DNA from: Lyophyllum atratum
Lineage: Eukaryota > Basidiomycota > Agaricomycetes > Agaricales > Lyophyllaceae
NCBI GenBank assembly: GCA_014905825.1
Contig: JACGCN010000003.1
Coordinates: 620,001 to 684,000, forward strand
Direction: 5' to 3'
DNA length: 64,000 nt
The translations under genes were made by a program, and so were the position numbers. A model generated the notes under the pieces. That model was not told where the DNA came from and did not search any database. It saw only the letters and a program-made list of their open reading frames with translations. Positions 11,743 to 26,186 of the stretch are shown here, one piece after another. Position 1 is the first letter of the stretch; every line of letters begins with the position of its first letter.

Positions 11743-14700
11743 ATGGAGAACATCGTCGCGAATCCCACCTGGAATAAGACAGTGCCAGTAAACGATCCGA
11801 AGCTACGCCTATTGACACGCCCGACGGCGAATGCGCGACCGGAATCCTCTAAAAGCAACTACCCGAAGGACTCGCGTCGGAAGGGTAGAGCGGTTGAGGA
11901 CTTAGGATCTAGTTTCGCGAAAAACTCATCTCAGGGCAAGAAGAAGCCAGGCTCGAAGCTGAAGTCGAACGGACGGCGGGGCGCCACGGACGACGACTCT
12001 GACAGTGCCGATGAGCTGGATATGCTATCTTCGAACTATGGGTCGGATATGGAAAGCATTGGCGGGAAGGAGAAGAAGAGAGCTATAACAGTTGACGACA
12101 ATCCCAAATATCCATCGAACGGCAACGTCTTGAAGGGGTTGAAATTCAAGAAGAACAAGCGGTCCGATGATGGTGGACAGGATGCCGGCGGGTCTCGATC
12201 CCAGCCTATCGTGCTAAAGGAAAACGGGAATTTGGACGCGTCTGGTAGCGGAAAATCTTCTCCACCACCGCGACCAGTGCACACGGCCCAAACCACTGTC
12301 CGTCGCGCTCGCAGCCCGCGACGCGGCCGCTCGAAGAAGAGCTCGAGCCCAGATGCGCGTCGAGTTCAGTCCAAGACCTCGGAAGTGTCACGATCGGACA
12401 GCAGGTTGGAGAACGCCCGTCCTAAACCGCGGCCAATAGGAGCAGGGAAGGTGTCTGCGCAGCAGCACCCTCAGGCGCTCCCCGAGCTCATCCCACTCGG
12501 AAGCAAATCACGAGGTACTCCAACACGTCGTATGACGGTCTCTGGTGCCAAACCCTTCCCCTCCGCCGGCCGATCACCTCCCCAACCTTCCAAGAGCATG
12601 GATTTTGGGAAGAAGCCTCCTTCTCCGGTGCTGGAGAAGGCGAAGCCCGCGGACTTCCCGCCATTGTCTCCTGTCCGCCCACCGTTGCGTCCAGCAGAGT
12701 TCCCTGCTTTGACTCCCACTGGGTCGCAAGAGCACCCATCCGGGGGAAAGAAAGCCTCAGGGAAGCGCAGCGTCTCGGAAAAGGTGGCCAAGCCGAAACC
12801 TGCGGAATTTCCCATGCCTTCGCCGTCGTCGGGGAATAAGGCGACAAGCAGCAGTGCGACAAAGAAGAAGGGGCGAGGTACCACACGACTCGTGGTGTTG
12901 TCCGATGAAGACTCGGACGGCGATATAACTGAGACGTCGTCCTCGCGTAAAGCTCAGCCGTTCCCCATGAGCACTCAGATGCTCGATGGCATTGGATCAT
13001 CCACGGCCGCTGGACCGTCCAGTCTTGGGAAACGATCATCTCCAGGGAGCGATGATGCGCGGAAGAAGAAGAAACGAAAAGAAGTGGATTCTGATGCGTA
13101 GGATTACCGTTCTTTGCTCCTTTTTCCGAGTCCTGATATCTTCCTCTATTTCAACAGACTAATATTGGCGGATACGGTGTACGATGAGGAGGATACAAGT
13201 GAGTATCCCTTCTGCCGTCTTGGATTGTATGTTCTGCTTTACTAAACTCTCTCGCTAGTCACGATTTCGCCGCCTGTTGACCCCCGCACGCTATGCCCCT
13301 ACTGCGATGCTCCACTTCCCCCCTTCCCCACTCCTCATCTTAAGCGTCTCCTCGCATCCACCGAGAAGAAGTCCCGCCGCGAGCCTCGACCAGACAATCC
13401 TCTCGGGCGCACCGCATCTTTCGCTGTATTCATCGCTGTTTGCCAGCGTCATCGCTTTGAGGACCAGATCCTGCCGGAGGCGGAGCTGAAGGGATGGCCC
13501 AAATCGATTGACTGGACCGAGATGGGGAAACGCGTACGGAGGATGAAGGGTGCGTTGCGGGGTATCATTGATGATGCGCATGGGAAGGGCTTCGATGGCG
13601 AATATGATGGACTCTTCCAGGGTGAGGCGGACGAGCATCCGCGGGCGCGATGTATCTTTTGGAAGGAGGTGATGGCGGAAGTCAAGCAGAAGGGTACGAG
13701 GGCTGTGGCGGGCGTTCGCGGTCAGTTTGCGAGCTTTGAGAAGACGCAGCCTGGATAGTGAGTTGCAAGTTTCTTACCTTGTCAGTTTCACCGAACTAAT
13801 ATTTTGGTGTAGCTACGGCGAGCTTGGATCTGTGATCATCCATCAGACTCTTTACGACTTGTTTCCACCTGCCTCTCTCGATCCAGGCTTGGTGGCACCT
13901 CTGACACCAAACGACTTCATTCAACGAATCCTGGTTCCAGAAGTGGGCGTGCGACTGGTCATGGAGGATATGGGGTTGGACGAGAGTAAGGTAGAAGATG
14001 CGGTGCGGACTCTTAGGGACAGCGCGAACTATGGAGTTGCGATGTTTCCGGCTGATGAAGAAGAGGAGGGCCAGGAAGGGAGGGACGATGAAGAGATCGG
14101 CGTGGCCGATTCTATTGTTATGGAGAGGGCTAGGAAGAGACGGAAGGAGCTGGAGGCCGACGAGCAAGAAGTAGAGGAGCAGCGCCAGATGGAGGAAGAG
14201 ATGAAGGATGCGGCGAAGCAGCGAAAGAAGTCAAGGAAACCAGGGAAGCAAAAGGCCAAGAACGATGAGGAGAAGGAAAGCGATGTCGAACCTCCAGTCC
14301 CAGCTTCGAAAGCAAGGCCGCGACCAAGACCTATTGGCAAGAATTCTAGCATGGCAAGCATCTATACCAACGACGTGGAAATGGCATCCGAAGTCCTGGA
14401 AGCTGATGGTGGCGATACCGATTCAGACGTGGAATTCCCCGCCCAACAGCGTGTAAAACGTCCTCGGCAGCCTTCTCGATCCTCCATCCCTGATCTTCCT
14501 CAACCTTCTCACAATGACATGACACCGCGGAACCAGAAAGTCGGAAAGACACGTTCTGGAGTCGACCTCGACCTCTGCACTAGCAGCGATAGCGACGGCC
14601 AGTGGGATACCGGACGGATGGTTAGCGACCGGCCGAAGCGTGGAATCAAGACCCGGAGCGTAACCAGTAATCAGGAGGGCCTAGCGGAAGTCGATCTACC

Positions 14701-14878
14701 CCCTTCATCGCGGGCATCCACCTCATCTCATTATCCCGTCGAGGCAGATTCTGACCTGGAAGATAGTACGCCGAGACCTCGCCATCGTTCAGGCCACTTG
14801 GAGATATCCTCATCCCAGACAGACGATATGCCTCCCTTACTAAGGGCAAGAGAGAGGAAGGCAAAATCAGCGATGTGA
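11743..14878 (+). CDS. Rtc4-domain protein (restriction of telomere capping 4-like)
   Basis: Large nuclear-looking protein with four exons: 11743-13097, 13158-13198, 13259-13757 and 13813-14878. I chose ATG 11743 (MENIVANPTWNK), because upstream frame has no ATG. The first 450 residues are disordered, rich in Lys, Ser and Pro, with basic clusters and acidic runs such as SDEDSDGD. Exon 3 carries a CPYCDAPLPPFPTPHLKRLL segment. Across exons 3-4 lies the Rtc4-like domain: GRTASFAVFIAVCQRHRFED, YGELGSVIIHQTLYDLFPP, LTPNDFIQRILVPEVGVRLV, LRDSANYGVAMFP. An acidic/basic coiled segment and a disordered tail follow. In yeast the domain is named from a telomere-capping genetic interaction; its molecular role is not settled. 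Domain call confident, function not. Confidence 0.85.
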
Positions 14879-15211
14879 GCATTTGTCACACCGCCGAGAT
14901 TGTCATTAATTGTGTTGTGGTTCGGATAGGTCGACTTCGGCAAGAGGGGAGGAGAGTCATGCCTGGCTACTGAGTGACAATTCGCATTCGTCTATGGAAT
15001 CTATAGCATACTGATGACGAAGGATTGTAATCATGGAATTATAACATCTAGCTAATACACCGCAGTACCAACGTTGCCATACCATATCATGTCCCAAAGT
15101 TGTTGGGACTTGTTTACCTGACAGTCCCAATGCCCGCGTCGCGATGAACACGCGCCTTGATCCTCTGCCAATGACCAGATATCACTTCGTGCTTTATTTA
15201 CTCTCTCCCTG
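14879..15211. other. intergenic, promoter of the F-box-like gene
   Basis: 333 bp between the Rtc4-like stop and the next ATG. No motif recognised. Confidence 0.4.
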
Positions 15212-16524
15212 ATGGTCTCTAGAACCTCTACACTGCTTCTGCGCGCGCCGTCGCGCTCAGAGCGCAATACTAAACTTCCCTCTCCTCGTGTTCCGACCGA
15301 AATCATCGACCAAATCCTGGATTTCGTTCTGGCTCCATCTTCTGATTCTTCGAAGCTATATCAATTCACCTCCATTGCATCGTTTACTCTGGTATCTGCA
15401 AAATTCCGGCAAATTGCTCTGCGGCGATATTTTCGCGAACTTGATCTGATAAGCAATGCTCAATGGACTGGCCTGTACGATTTTCTCGAAGCACAGGAAC
15501 AAAACCTGCCGGGCAGGAGAAGAGGCGGAGGTTTCGCTTGGGTAAAGTGAGTATATGCGTGATGTAAGACGGCAGAGTCTGCTCACGGGGACACAGATCA
15601 CTCTCCGCTTCGTCTAAGATTCTTTCTTTCAAGCCCATCCGACTAGGATCCTTCTCCCATCTTCAAACTCTTTCTATCGATCTGGTGCAGGAAGGCCTTT
15701 CGACTCAACACCCTCTACTATCGAGACTTTTCGGATACCTTGATTCCTCGAACATGACATCCTTGACGCTCTCAAACCTTCCTAGGCTGGATGTTCTTCT
15801 TCTCCGGGTCATTGCAAATACATTTCCTCGTTTGGTTGACCTTTACCTCAGCTGTACAGAGCGCATAGACTTCGGTTGTTGCTGGGCTTGCTTCGAAGAT
15901 AGCCTTGGGTGTACCATTCATTCGCCTATCCCCGACGACTATTCAGATGTTGAAGACATGTCGGTAAGCATGCCTACTGCGGAACAAATACATAAAAGCT
16001 GACCGCACACATATCATGCTCCCTAGGATGCGTTCGCCAGCGCTTTGAAGCCTCTGGGGCACCTCACCCACTTACACCTCGGGGTTTTCTTGTCCGACGA
16101 CCAGCTCTTATATTCTCATATCGCTCATTCTATTGGGGACGGAGAAAACATGGGAATGGTCAAGAATGTGGTTCCATGTCAAGCGTGCTTCGATAAGGCC
16201 GTCGACTCTGTTAGACTACGCGAGCTGGCGGCGAGCATCGTACTTGGCCAGAGGCTCAAGATGCTAAAGACTATCGGGTGGAGCTCTTTCTTCCACGGCG
16301 AGGCTGGACGTGCTCGTGCAGGTCAACCTCAAAATTCCGATGACACGGTTGAAGATACTCATCATGAGTACCGCAATGGCGACGATCTCGAGGACGCTGA
16401 TTCAAACGAGGACGATGCGAGCGACGGCGGCGTGCCCGGAAACGCGACAGACAACGACATGAAGACAACAATTTGGATCTTGAGGAGCAATGGACGGATC
16501 AGGGTGAGGAGAGCACCATGGTAA
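15212..16524 (+). CDS. F-box-like / leucine-rich hypothetical protein
   Basis: Three exons: 15212-15546, about 15597-15963 and 16027-16524. The N-terminus PSPRVPTEIIDQILDFVLAP followed by FTLVSAKFRQIALRRYFREL is the usual degenerate F-box of basidiomycete proteins. It is followed by leucine-rich repeats such as LQTLSIDLV, MTSLTLSNLPRLDVLLL and HLTHLHLGVFL. The C-terminal third is acidic (DDTVEDTHHEYRNGDDLEDA) and ends in a short basic tail. Such proteins usually act as SCF ubiquitin-ligase adaptors, but the target cannot be told. The gene appears complete. F-box assignment is by pattern only. Confidence 0.7.
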
Positions 16525-16972
16525 AGCGTCGGGAATTCCTATACAACATCATGACCGACAATGCGAGTTTTCCCAATCATGCTGAGATTGTACGATGTTG
16601 CCGATTGCGGGATCCAAGGATTAATTATTGGTAGCGACAAAGCAGAGTCCATGTGCATCCTATGTATACCATGCCGCCACATACTATGTTAGGAAGGGCC
16701 ATTGTTATTCTCCATTAGTGGTCGATGGCCAGAGGTCCAGAATAAACAATGGTGGACAATGGAACTAGCCAGTGGCACAGTTTGATCTACACAGGTGTTA
16801 CTGGCCCAAGCGTCCTGGCAGCCGAAGCGAGTGGGTTTATATAGCGCCCCTTTGACTGAGTGACCCCGCAAAGACGAGCTACCAGTCCCGGTGCTCGCGA
16901 TCAAAGTCCTCTATCTGCCACCCAGTTCGTTCCCACCACACTTCTACGGAGTACTTCGCCACTACGTCGACC
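16525..16972. other. intergenic, no gene seen
   Basis: About 450 bp, including the promoter of the single-exon gene that follows. Nothing recognisable. Confidence 0.4.
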
Positions 16973-18001
16973 ATGGCATCCGAATCCAAGACTGCCGAAT
17001 TCGCCAGACTCTTCGATCTGTTTGAGCGCCTCGCTTCACGCAAATCACGAACTTGCCCAGAGGACGATCACCTCGACGATATTCGATCCATGCCCTTGCC
17101 CCCCGACCTCGCACCTGTCATCAACAGCCTCGCCAGCCTTGTCGGCGCAAGAAGAAACGAGGGCGAGATAAATCACAAAACCAAGACGGGCGGTCGCGCC
17201 CGCCGGAACACCGTCACGGCGCTCAGTCGCAATACGAATGATATGGACTCCAGCAACGACGACGACGACGACGAGTCGCTCGCATCTTTCCCTCTAGGAA
17301 AGAAGTACCCGTTCACCTTCAAGCTCATGCTACATAAGCTATACCAACTGGACGACTGGGCGCAGAAAGTCAAGGAGGTGTTGGCGAGATCGCAGATCGA
17401 GTATAAGCCGCTGGCAGAGAGGGAAGCAGAGGATGAGGCGCGGGTTGGGAAGGAGCAGGAGGAGAAGAAGCAGGAGGGGAGGGTGCACTTCAAGGCAGGT
17501 ACCGCTGCAGGCTCGCGCAGGCCTTCCGTCCGACCCCGCAGTCACTCTGTCTTCGCACCTGTGAAGGGCCGGGACGGTGTGTCCCTGACCCCGGCTCTCA
17601 AGTCTCCAAGACTTCGCGTGACAGTCGAGGAGGATGTCCGGGCGGTGAAGAAACGCTGCGTGGGGAGGAGTAGGTCCTTCAGTGGTCCTATGACCGGCGA
17701 GATCGGGAGGATTGGAGGAGGTTGGGTTTACGATGCGACGGTATCTTCCGCCGAATCCACTGGGCGTGGCGAGGTCTCCGAGTTCAAGGCATCTGGAGGC
17801 GGTCTGCCGATGTTGAAATATCCATCGTTGGGGGCAATGCCGACTAGGGTCGGCACGAAGCGTCGTGTCAGCCTGTGCACACCCGCCGCTACGGCTCCGC
17901 AACACCTGGAAAGTGGAATCGCTACGAGAAGGAGAGCTCTGAGTGTCATGAATAATCTGACGCCAGTGCAGGCGCAGCGAAAGCGTCCTTTGGAGTTCTA
18001 G
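16973..18001 (+). CDS. hypothetical basic protein, 342 residues
   Basis: Single exon, MASESKTAEFARLFDLFERL to stop at 18001. The N-terminal third is helical, then an Asp-rich run (SSNDDDDDESL), then FPFTFKLMLHKLYQLDDWAQ-like helical sequence and a Glu/Lys-rich coiled stretch around residues 145-165. The rest is disordered and rich in Ser, Arg and Pro, with repeated SR..SFSGP- and RR.S-type sites that would suit phosphorylation. It ends RKRPLEF, a possible nuclear-localisation tail. No family recognised. Codon use and the long uninterrupted frame support a real gene. Confidence 0.7.
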   Translation: MASESKTAEFARLFDLFERLASRKSRTCPEDDHLDDIRSMPLPPDLAPVINSLASLVGARRNEGEINHKTKTGGRARRNTVTALSRNTNDMDSSNDDDDDESLASFPLGKKYPFTFKLMLHKLYQLDDWAQKVKEVLARSQIEYKPLAEREAEDEARVGKEQEEKKQEGRVHFKAGTAAGSRRPSVRPRSHSVFAPVKGRDGVSLTPALKSPRLRVTVEEDVRAVKKRCVGRSRSFSGPMTGEIGRIGGGWVYDATVSSAESTGRGEVSEFKASGGGLPMLKYPSLGAMPTRVGTKRRVSLCTPAATAPQHLESGIATRRRALSVMNNLTPVQAQRKRPLEF

Positions 18002-20373
18002 ATCTGAGCATTGATTGTTTTTTTAGATATCGGTTTCCCACTCACATCGTTTACATCTTGTTTCCATTATTTGTACTACCACCACCATCATAGATACCAA
18101 TACCCACAATCAGCATCCGTCTCACTTTACCTTGTATTATATACCAAAAACTCGATATTAAACGTGACATCTTGATTTTTATTGAGCCGGACGACGGGCC
18201 CCATGAACGGCGCGCTTCCGGGAAGACACCAGACACCCTTAGCCCCTCGAGGAGTGAATATCAGGCCTTTTTACGAAAGAGATCTGCGTAGACTAGGAAG
18301 CATTGCACCGCCCCGGGGAACACGTGTAACGGGGGAAACGCTAATCCGCCGGCCGCATGAGACGACTGAAGTCGGGGATGTCAAGGGGGCTGTTGCTATC
18401 ACTCCGCATTGAGGAAACCTGAGACAAATGTATGGCGTTCCCAAGGCATCCGCAAATCGCAGAGGGTTTGACATATGTGGAGGCGTAATATTCCCCACTG
18501 GGAGTAAATGGGTCGAGCGTTGAACGAGTCGGAATGGCATGGGAGTGCGGATGGACCGCCCGGATTATGGCAGAATTGACGTTCTCCCCATGTCATTGGC
18601 CGTGATCTGGCGGGATGACGAAGACAACATGAGAAATCAGGTGCCTTCATGAGAATTGAACTGGTTGGGATGAGAGGCGCCTGGTCGAACTGGAAGCCTT
18701 TGAAGTTTGAACAGTCATTCCTGTCGCAACCGCAGTCGAGAGGCGTTCCTAGACGCTCTGGAATTAGGAACCAGGTAACTCTCGTAGAACCCAGCCACAA
18801 ACTCCTCTGCCTTGAGACCCAATTGGTCGTAGAGAAGCTGAATAATGGAGAGAGTCAATCAAGGCTGCGGTCTATCAGAAAGTGAACTAAAATGAAATAC
18901 CATTGCCGAGTTGTCCACAGATACGTGGAGCCTTATGTCTTTTTGGGGATTTAACATAATAACAGATGTATGCAACATAAATCTGGGCTCGCCAGTGATG
19001 AGATTCGCCGATCCTTGAATGATGCGTACCTCGCTATCCGGGCGTTGTCCCAGCCGGCTCTGACGGTGAGGTATGTAATGTACGCTCGTCGCGGAGAGTT
19101 TGGGGATGACTATCCCAACAACCAATTTATCTTGTATGAGACCACGAGTGTATGTCGTCCGGGGAATGATCCAGCGAATCGCTGACTGCGGAAAGCCTCT
19201 ATTAGCTCGTACCACCATCTCTATCAAGAGAAAGGGTTTCACACCATTGATCCATTTCCAAAATACGCGTTCCAGGAGCGCATGGATCTCTCGCAGATGA
19301 GATCGCTCCAGAGAGGCGTATACGATTGACGCCGAAGTCCTAATTGGTCGTGCCCAGTCTGAACTGAAGCCACTTCGTCACTCAGTTCATGGAGTCCGAG
19401 ATGGGGATCTTCTGAATAAGGACGTGATGTTCCCGGATATAGTCATAAGGTTCATGTTTGGAGCGATAGTCGCCCAATCTACTGCAATGGCTGATGAAGG
19501 TGGTGCTGCCCTGGTTCCTTGGAGGCGTGATAGGAACGATATCGCAAATGGAGTTGCCTGGATGCTATAAAGGGCGTCAATAGCCTGGGGTGTGGGTGAA
19601 GGCTCTCAGAAGGTGGAGGGTGAGGCCAGACTGGTTTCGAGGCTTGTGGGTTTATCTGTAGAATCTAGCTCGCCACTTTTCCTGTAGTCGTAAGTTGCAT
19701 AAATAATGAATAGCAAGACATCAAAGAATTGTAGTACCCATATGAACTTCAGCTTGTGCTCCGTTATCGCCGGGAACGTCTCTAGGATTGGCACCTGTAA
19801 TTGCGAGTGCACTGATGAAAGACGACGCTCCAGCCCTTGCCAGAGGTCAAAGAGGTCGACCCTGATGGAACATTCAAATGATGCGGCACATTTACAAGAC
19901 AGCATAGTTGCATTTTATCGACTTCTTTGGCTTTCCGGATCTCCTTGAAGGTTGCCCTCGTCCGTAAATTCATAGTCAACAAGTGCTCTGCCAACCATAT
20001 CTTGGAAGGAGGTGACGCTGAAATCGCCGTTGCCTAGCTCTTTAAGGACGGCAAGCGGGAACGAAAGGATGGAGCATTCTTCAATGGCGAAGCTACCCCG
20101 GAAGGAACTTTTCGGTGTTTGCTGTGGCCACTCTGCTAATGTTGACGGTAATGACACTAATGTGAGAGGGTAGCGATTGGGAAGCCGAGCATTTCTTACC
20201 TTCTGTTTCTTTTCGCCCGCCTTTTCATGTTCACCCCGGTCAAAGCCAGGACGGGCGTTGGACGAAGGGATGCCTTCACCAGTTCAAAACATGCACTGTA
20301 CTGCCCGGGATCGCCGGACCGTTAGATCTCAGTTATTTGGACATGTTGACTCGGCCTGATCCACGTCTTCCCA
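18002..20373. other. 2.4 kb without a supported gene
   Basis: Many short open frames on both strands. The minus strand has patches that read like protein (for example LGLKAEEFVAGFYESYLV near 18780-18840, and a basic stretch around 18860-19240). They lie in different frames, are separated by stops, and I could not link them with splice sites. This may be a decayed gene or transposon relic. No rRNA, tRNA or array recognised. Confidence 0.35.
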
Positions 20374-20980
20374 TTACCCCCCATGACCAAAACAACTGCC
20401 GGAGACGGTTCCAGGGACCGATAGCACTCTTGATTTCAGTGACAAGATGCTGGAGAGAAGGAACACGGTATATCTCCAGATTTCGAATTTTGCGACTGCC
20501 TGCAATGTCAATTTCGTAGCATTGTCATTTTTCCCGCCACTGGAGTCAGTCACTCTACGCAATTCTGTGGTCTCCATCATCGGACAATGTCTCTTGAGCT
20601 TGCTGAATTCATCATGTCTATCTACTAGTACAAACGCAGGTATGTAAGGGAAAAGACTCCTGCGAAGAAAAGGGTCGCTGATGTTGAAAACTTGAAGTTG
20701 AACGAGCGCTCCGACAAGCTTCAACGAACTTTCTGTTCCGTTCACTTCAGTGCCACCTTTCGGATGTGTTGCTGAAGAAAGGTGATGTTCCTTGTCAAAG
20801 CGAGCAGCGAGCTGGTAGTAAAGACATCATGGCCGGAATCACGGTGAATTTCATGGGTTGCCGTGAACGCGTGGTCGTTTGCCGATCCGTCTGTCTATCA
20901 TTATCCTTCTCAAAGCAGCAATCACATAGCTCGAGAATGAGTGCCGATTGACTTACGACAGTTTTGAGATCCTCCGCCAT
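20374..20980 (-). pseudogene. possible decayed or unrecognised multi-exon gene
   Basis: Start-like MAEDLKTV at 20980 is followed by a good GTAAGT donor. After a plausible acceptor the next stretch reads TDGSANDHAFTATHEI and LTRNITFLQQHIRK. The frame then shifts, without a clear intron, into the long stretch GTESSLKLVGALVQLQVFNI, FPYIPAFVLVDRHDEF, which stays open to 20374. NxT/S glycosylation-type sites are frequent. I do not recognise the family. Either an intron was missed or the gene is broken. Low confidence throughout. Confidence 0.3.
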
Positions 20981-21137
20981 CGAAGTCACACTGCGTCATG
21001 ACCCGCGTGATCGCCTACGATGGCTCGCCGCAATGAGACGCGGTCGACCGGCATAGGACGCTCCGATCAGCTTAAAACAACAACTTGCGTTCACAAGATT
21101 CTGTTGTCTCTACTTCTTACATCGCATCCTCTTTATC

Positions 21138-22449
21138 ATGGGAAAGCTTCCACTTACAACTTGGGTCCGAGGACAATGGATGACGCTCCCGCCTGTCGCG
21201 ACCGCTGATTTGGCTGGCAAGACGGTCATGGTGATAGGCGCGAATACTGGCTTGGGCTTCGAAGCCACCAAGCATTTTGCCCGCATGAATCCTGCGCGCC
21301 TCATATTGGCGTGTCGGAGCACGACGAAGGGCGAGGCAGCAGTTCAGAGTACGTAATTTCCCCTGCAAGTTCGTCGAGCCGTTGACTTATATACCACCGC
21401 CCCAGGACTGGAGAAAGAAACAGGCTATAATGCGGCGGAGCTGTGGATTATCGATCTCGCCAAGTTTTCGTCGGTGGTGGCTTTTGCTGACAGGTTCGAG
21501 AAAGATGGCGGTCGCCTGGATATCCTTGTCGAAAACGCGGCATGCGCCCCAGTCAACTACGAATCGACGCCAGACGGCTGGGAAATGATGTAAGTTCTAT
21601 TTCAATCCTCGCGCATATAGCTACTGATCGAGTGCAGATTACAAGTTAATTGCCTATCTCTTTCTCTCCTCGCATTGCGTCTACTTCCTCGGATGATACA
21701 AACGAGCGAGGAGCACGCAACGCGCCCACGACTTGTGGTGGTGACGAGCGAAGTCCATTTCTGGTCGAAAATGGAAAAAAGCGTTTTAGATGGTAACGCT
21801 ATCTACAAGACTCTTGGCAGCAAAGAATACTGCACACCATCGTATGTCACTTAGTCCTCTTCTTTATAAAATACACTCATGTCCTAACGTTCATAGTATC
21901 ATGGGTACTCGTTATGTCGATTCGAAACGTTAGTCTCCGATCTGCGATCCCGTGTCAACCGCGAAATCCAACTGACCCACGCGAATAGTCCTCAATGTCT
22001 TCTTTTACCAGGCTTTAAACGAACGATTACCGCCTTCCTCTGTCATTGTCGACGGCGTGAACCCAGGATACTGCTATTCTGAACTCAGACGATCATTCAC
22101 TGGTTTCCTAGCGGTCTTTGACTGGCTTATGGAGAAATTCTTGGCGCGAACGACTGAACAAGGTGGACGGCAACTCGTATATGCTGCGGTAGGAGATGCG
22201 CATGAGGAGGATAAGTTTCGTGGGGCGTACGTCTCAGCCGCAAAAGTTTCTGAGGCCAGCGATTTTGCTATCGGCCCTGAAGGGAAGGTGATACAGAATA
22301 AACTTTGGGTGAGTTTTCTCTGGACGTGTTTAGGGACAAAGTCTGATCTACTGCTTGAATTTTAGGACGAGATGATGGGAATATTCGCGGGGATCGATCA
22401 TCGCGTTCAAGGCATTGTGGACAAGTATCTCACGGCTCCGGCCACATAG
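21138..22449 (+). CDS. short-chain dehydrogenase/reductase
   Basis: Rossmann-fold SDR, most like the retinol dehydrogenase 12/WW-oxidoreductase group of fungi. ATG 21138 (MGKLPLTTWVRGQWMTLPP). The cofactor motif is VMVIGANTGLGFEATKHFA. The segment after beta-4 reads LDILVENAACAP, so the usual NNAG signature is altered (NAA). The catalytic pair is in GTRYVDSK (YxxxK), with LLNVFFYQAL joined across an intron. The product ends VDKYLTAPAT. At least six exons. The changed NAG motif may affect activity or may be a harmless variant. The substrate is unknown. Confidence 0.88.
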
Positions 22450-22933
22450 ATACGGAGCCACGTTAAGATGGATGCAGGGCCCGGGCCTGGAGCATTAGCT
22501 GGCTCTGAGCTGGTCAGCCATTTTTCCTACGTTGTTTATGCGGATATTAAGTTATAGCTTCTGCCTTCGTCCCTACATCCGATCAAACAATCAGACTCGT
22601 GGTTGGTAAGAGTTATAACACACGGCAGTTGCAAGTTGTGGAGAAGGGCGCCTGATATGATGACGACGAACGATCATTCCAACGTCGAAGACGCATCCCC
22701 TGATCCTTCTGGATGCCTAATAGTAACCGTTGAGTTGGGATAGGTCCTATTTCCGGGAAATGACTACAAATCTGCTATTAGAAGGAGCGCGAATAAGCGC
22801 ATTGCAACCCATTACGGTCCCGAAATGATGTAGTCGTATCCCAAGGCTTTGACATGATTTCTATCATTGATTTTCACGTTTTTCTGACACTTCCTGACTC
22901 GACGTCGAGGTGAGGACTGTATTTATTTCTGCG
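22450..22933. other. intergenic, no gene seen
   Basis: About 480 bp between the dehydrogenase stop and the acetyltransferase ATG. No motif. Confidence 0.4.
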
Positions 22934-23750
22934 ATGGACCTCAGAAGATACGCAATGCATCAACTATACCCACTGGAGGTCAACACTGTGACTGTAGAGC
23001 CTTGTCTCCGTCTTCCCATCCCCCGCAACCGAATCATCATAACCCCGCCACGGATCAGCGATGTCGACGCCGTAGTCGCCACCCTCAATGACCCCAAAGT
23101 ATACCATTGGATGTCTGGACCACCCTTCCCCTACCTCCTCGAGCATGGGATCTCATGGCTCACAGAGCAAATCGCGGAAACCGACGCGATCCTTCGACAC
23201 CTGAGGGAGGCGGACGCTTCAGAAGGGTCGGCGCTCAAGATGGCAACGGGTTGCCCGGTACGGATAATCCGGGAAGTGAATGAAGATGGGACGGATACGT
23301 ATTTGGGATATGTCAGCGTTTATCCCTCCAAGAGGCAGGAGATTCTGGATGAGAAGGAAAGGGAGGCGGTGCTCGCCGAGGACGCTCGGATGGAGGTAGG
23401 GAATCCGAAAATCGTTTGGGAATTGGCGGGCAAGTATTCGCGAGTTTATCGCAAGCTGATGAGTTACTCACCTTACTGTGTTTGTAGATTACATTGTTCC
23501 GGCCCGCCATGGGGAAGGGATAATGAGCGCGGCCATGACCACTCTCATGAACCAATGGGTCATTCCTCGTATGAACGCTCACACAATAAAAGCATCCACT
23601 TTGGAAGGCAATTTCGCGAGCATTAGGGTCTTGCAAAAGGTTGGATTCGTGCTGTGTGTGGAGGTACGTGATCATGAAGAGGTGCGGGGCGAGCTAAGAG
23701 GGGTTCAATGGCTAGAGTGGAATCGGAATGGAGATGCTCAGGAACCGTAG
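22934..23750 (+). CDS. GNAT-family N-acetyltransferase
   Basis: Two exons joined across an intron of about 23430-23488. ATG 22934 (MDLRRYAMHQLYPLEV); a second ATG twenty-one bases on is also possible. The N-terminal part has RIIITPPRISDVDAVVATLN and VYHWMSGPPFPYL, typical of RimJ/RimL-like fungal GNATs. The second exon gives DYIVPARHGEGIMSAAMTTL, where RHGEGIM is the acetyl-CoA-binding R/QxxGxG/A loop. NFASIRVLQKVGF is the classical C-terminal motif. Target unknown. It converges on the chitinase gene, with 73 bp between stop codons. Confidence 0.85.
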
Positions 23751-23823
23751 CGAAGACGACATTTCTTTTCATTCAGTTTCGTTAATGTTAGACACCCCAT
23801 GAAATACACAGTTTTAATTTCCT

Positions 23824-26186
<2,363 letters not shown>

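Noticed and set aside
12036..14361. Long minus-strand frames opposite the Rtc4-like gene
   Set aside because: They are shadows of GC-rich coding sequence; the plus strand holds the domain and consistent splice sites.
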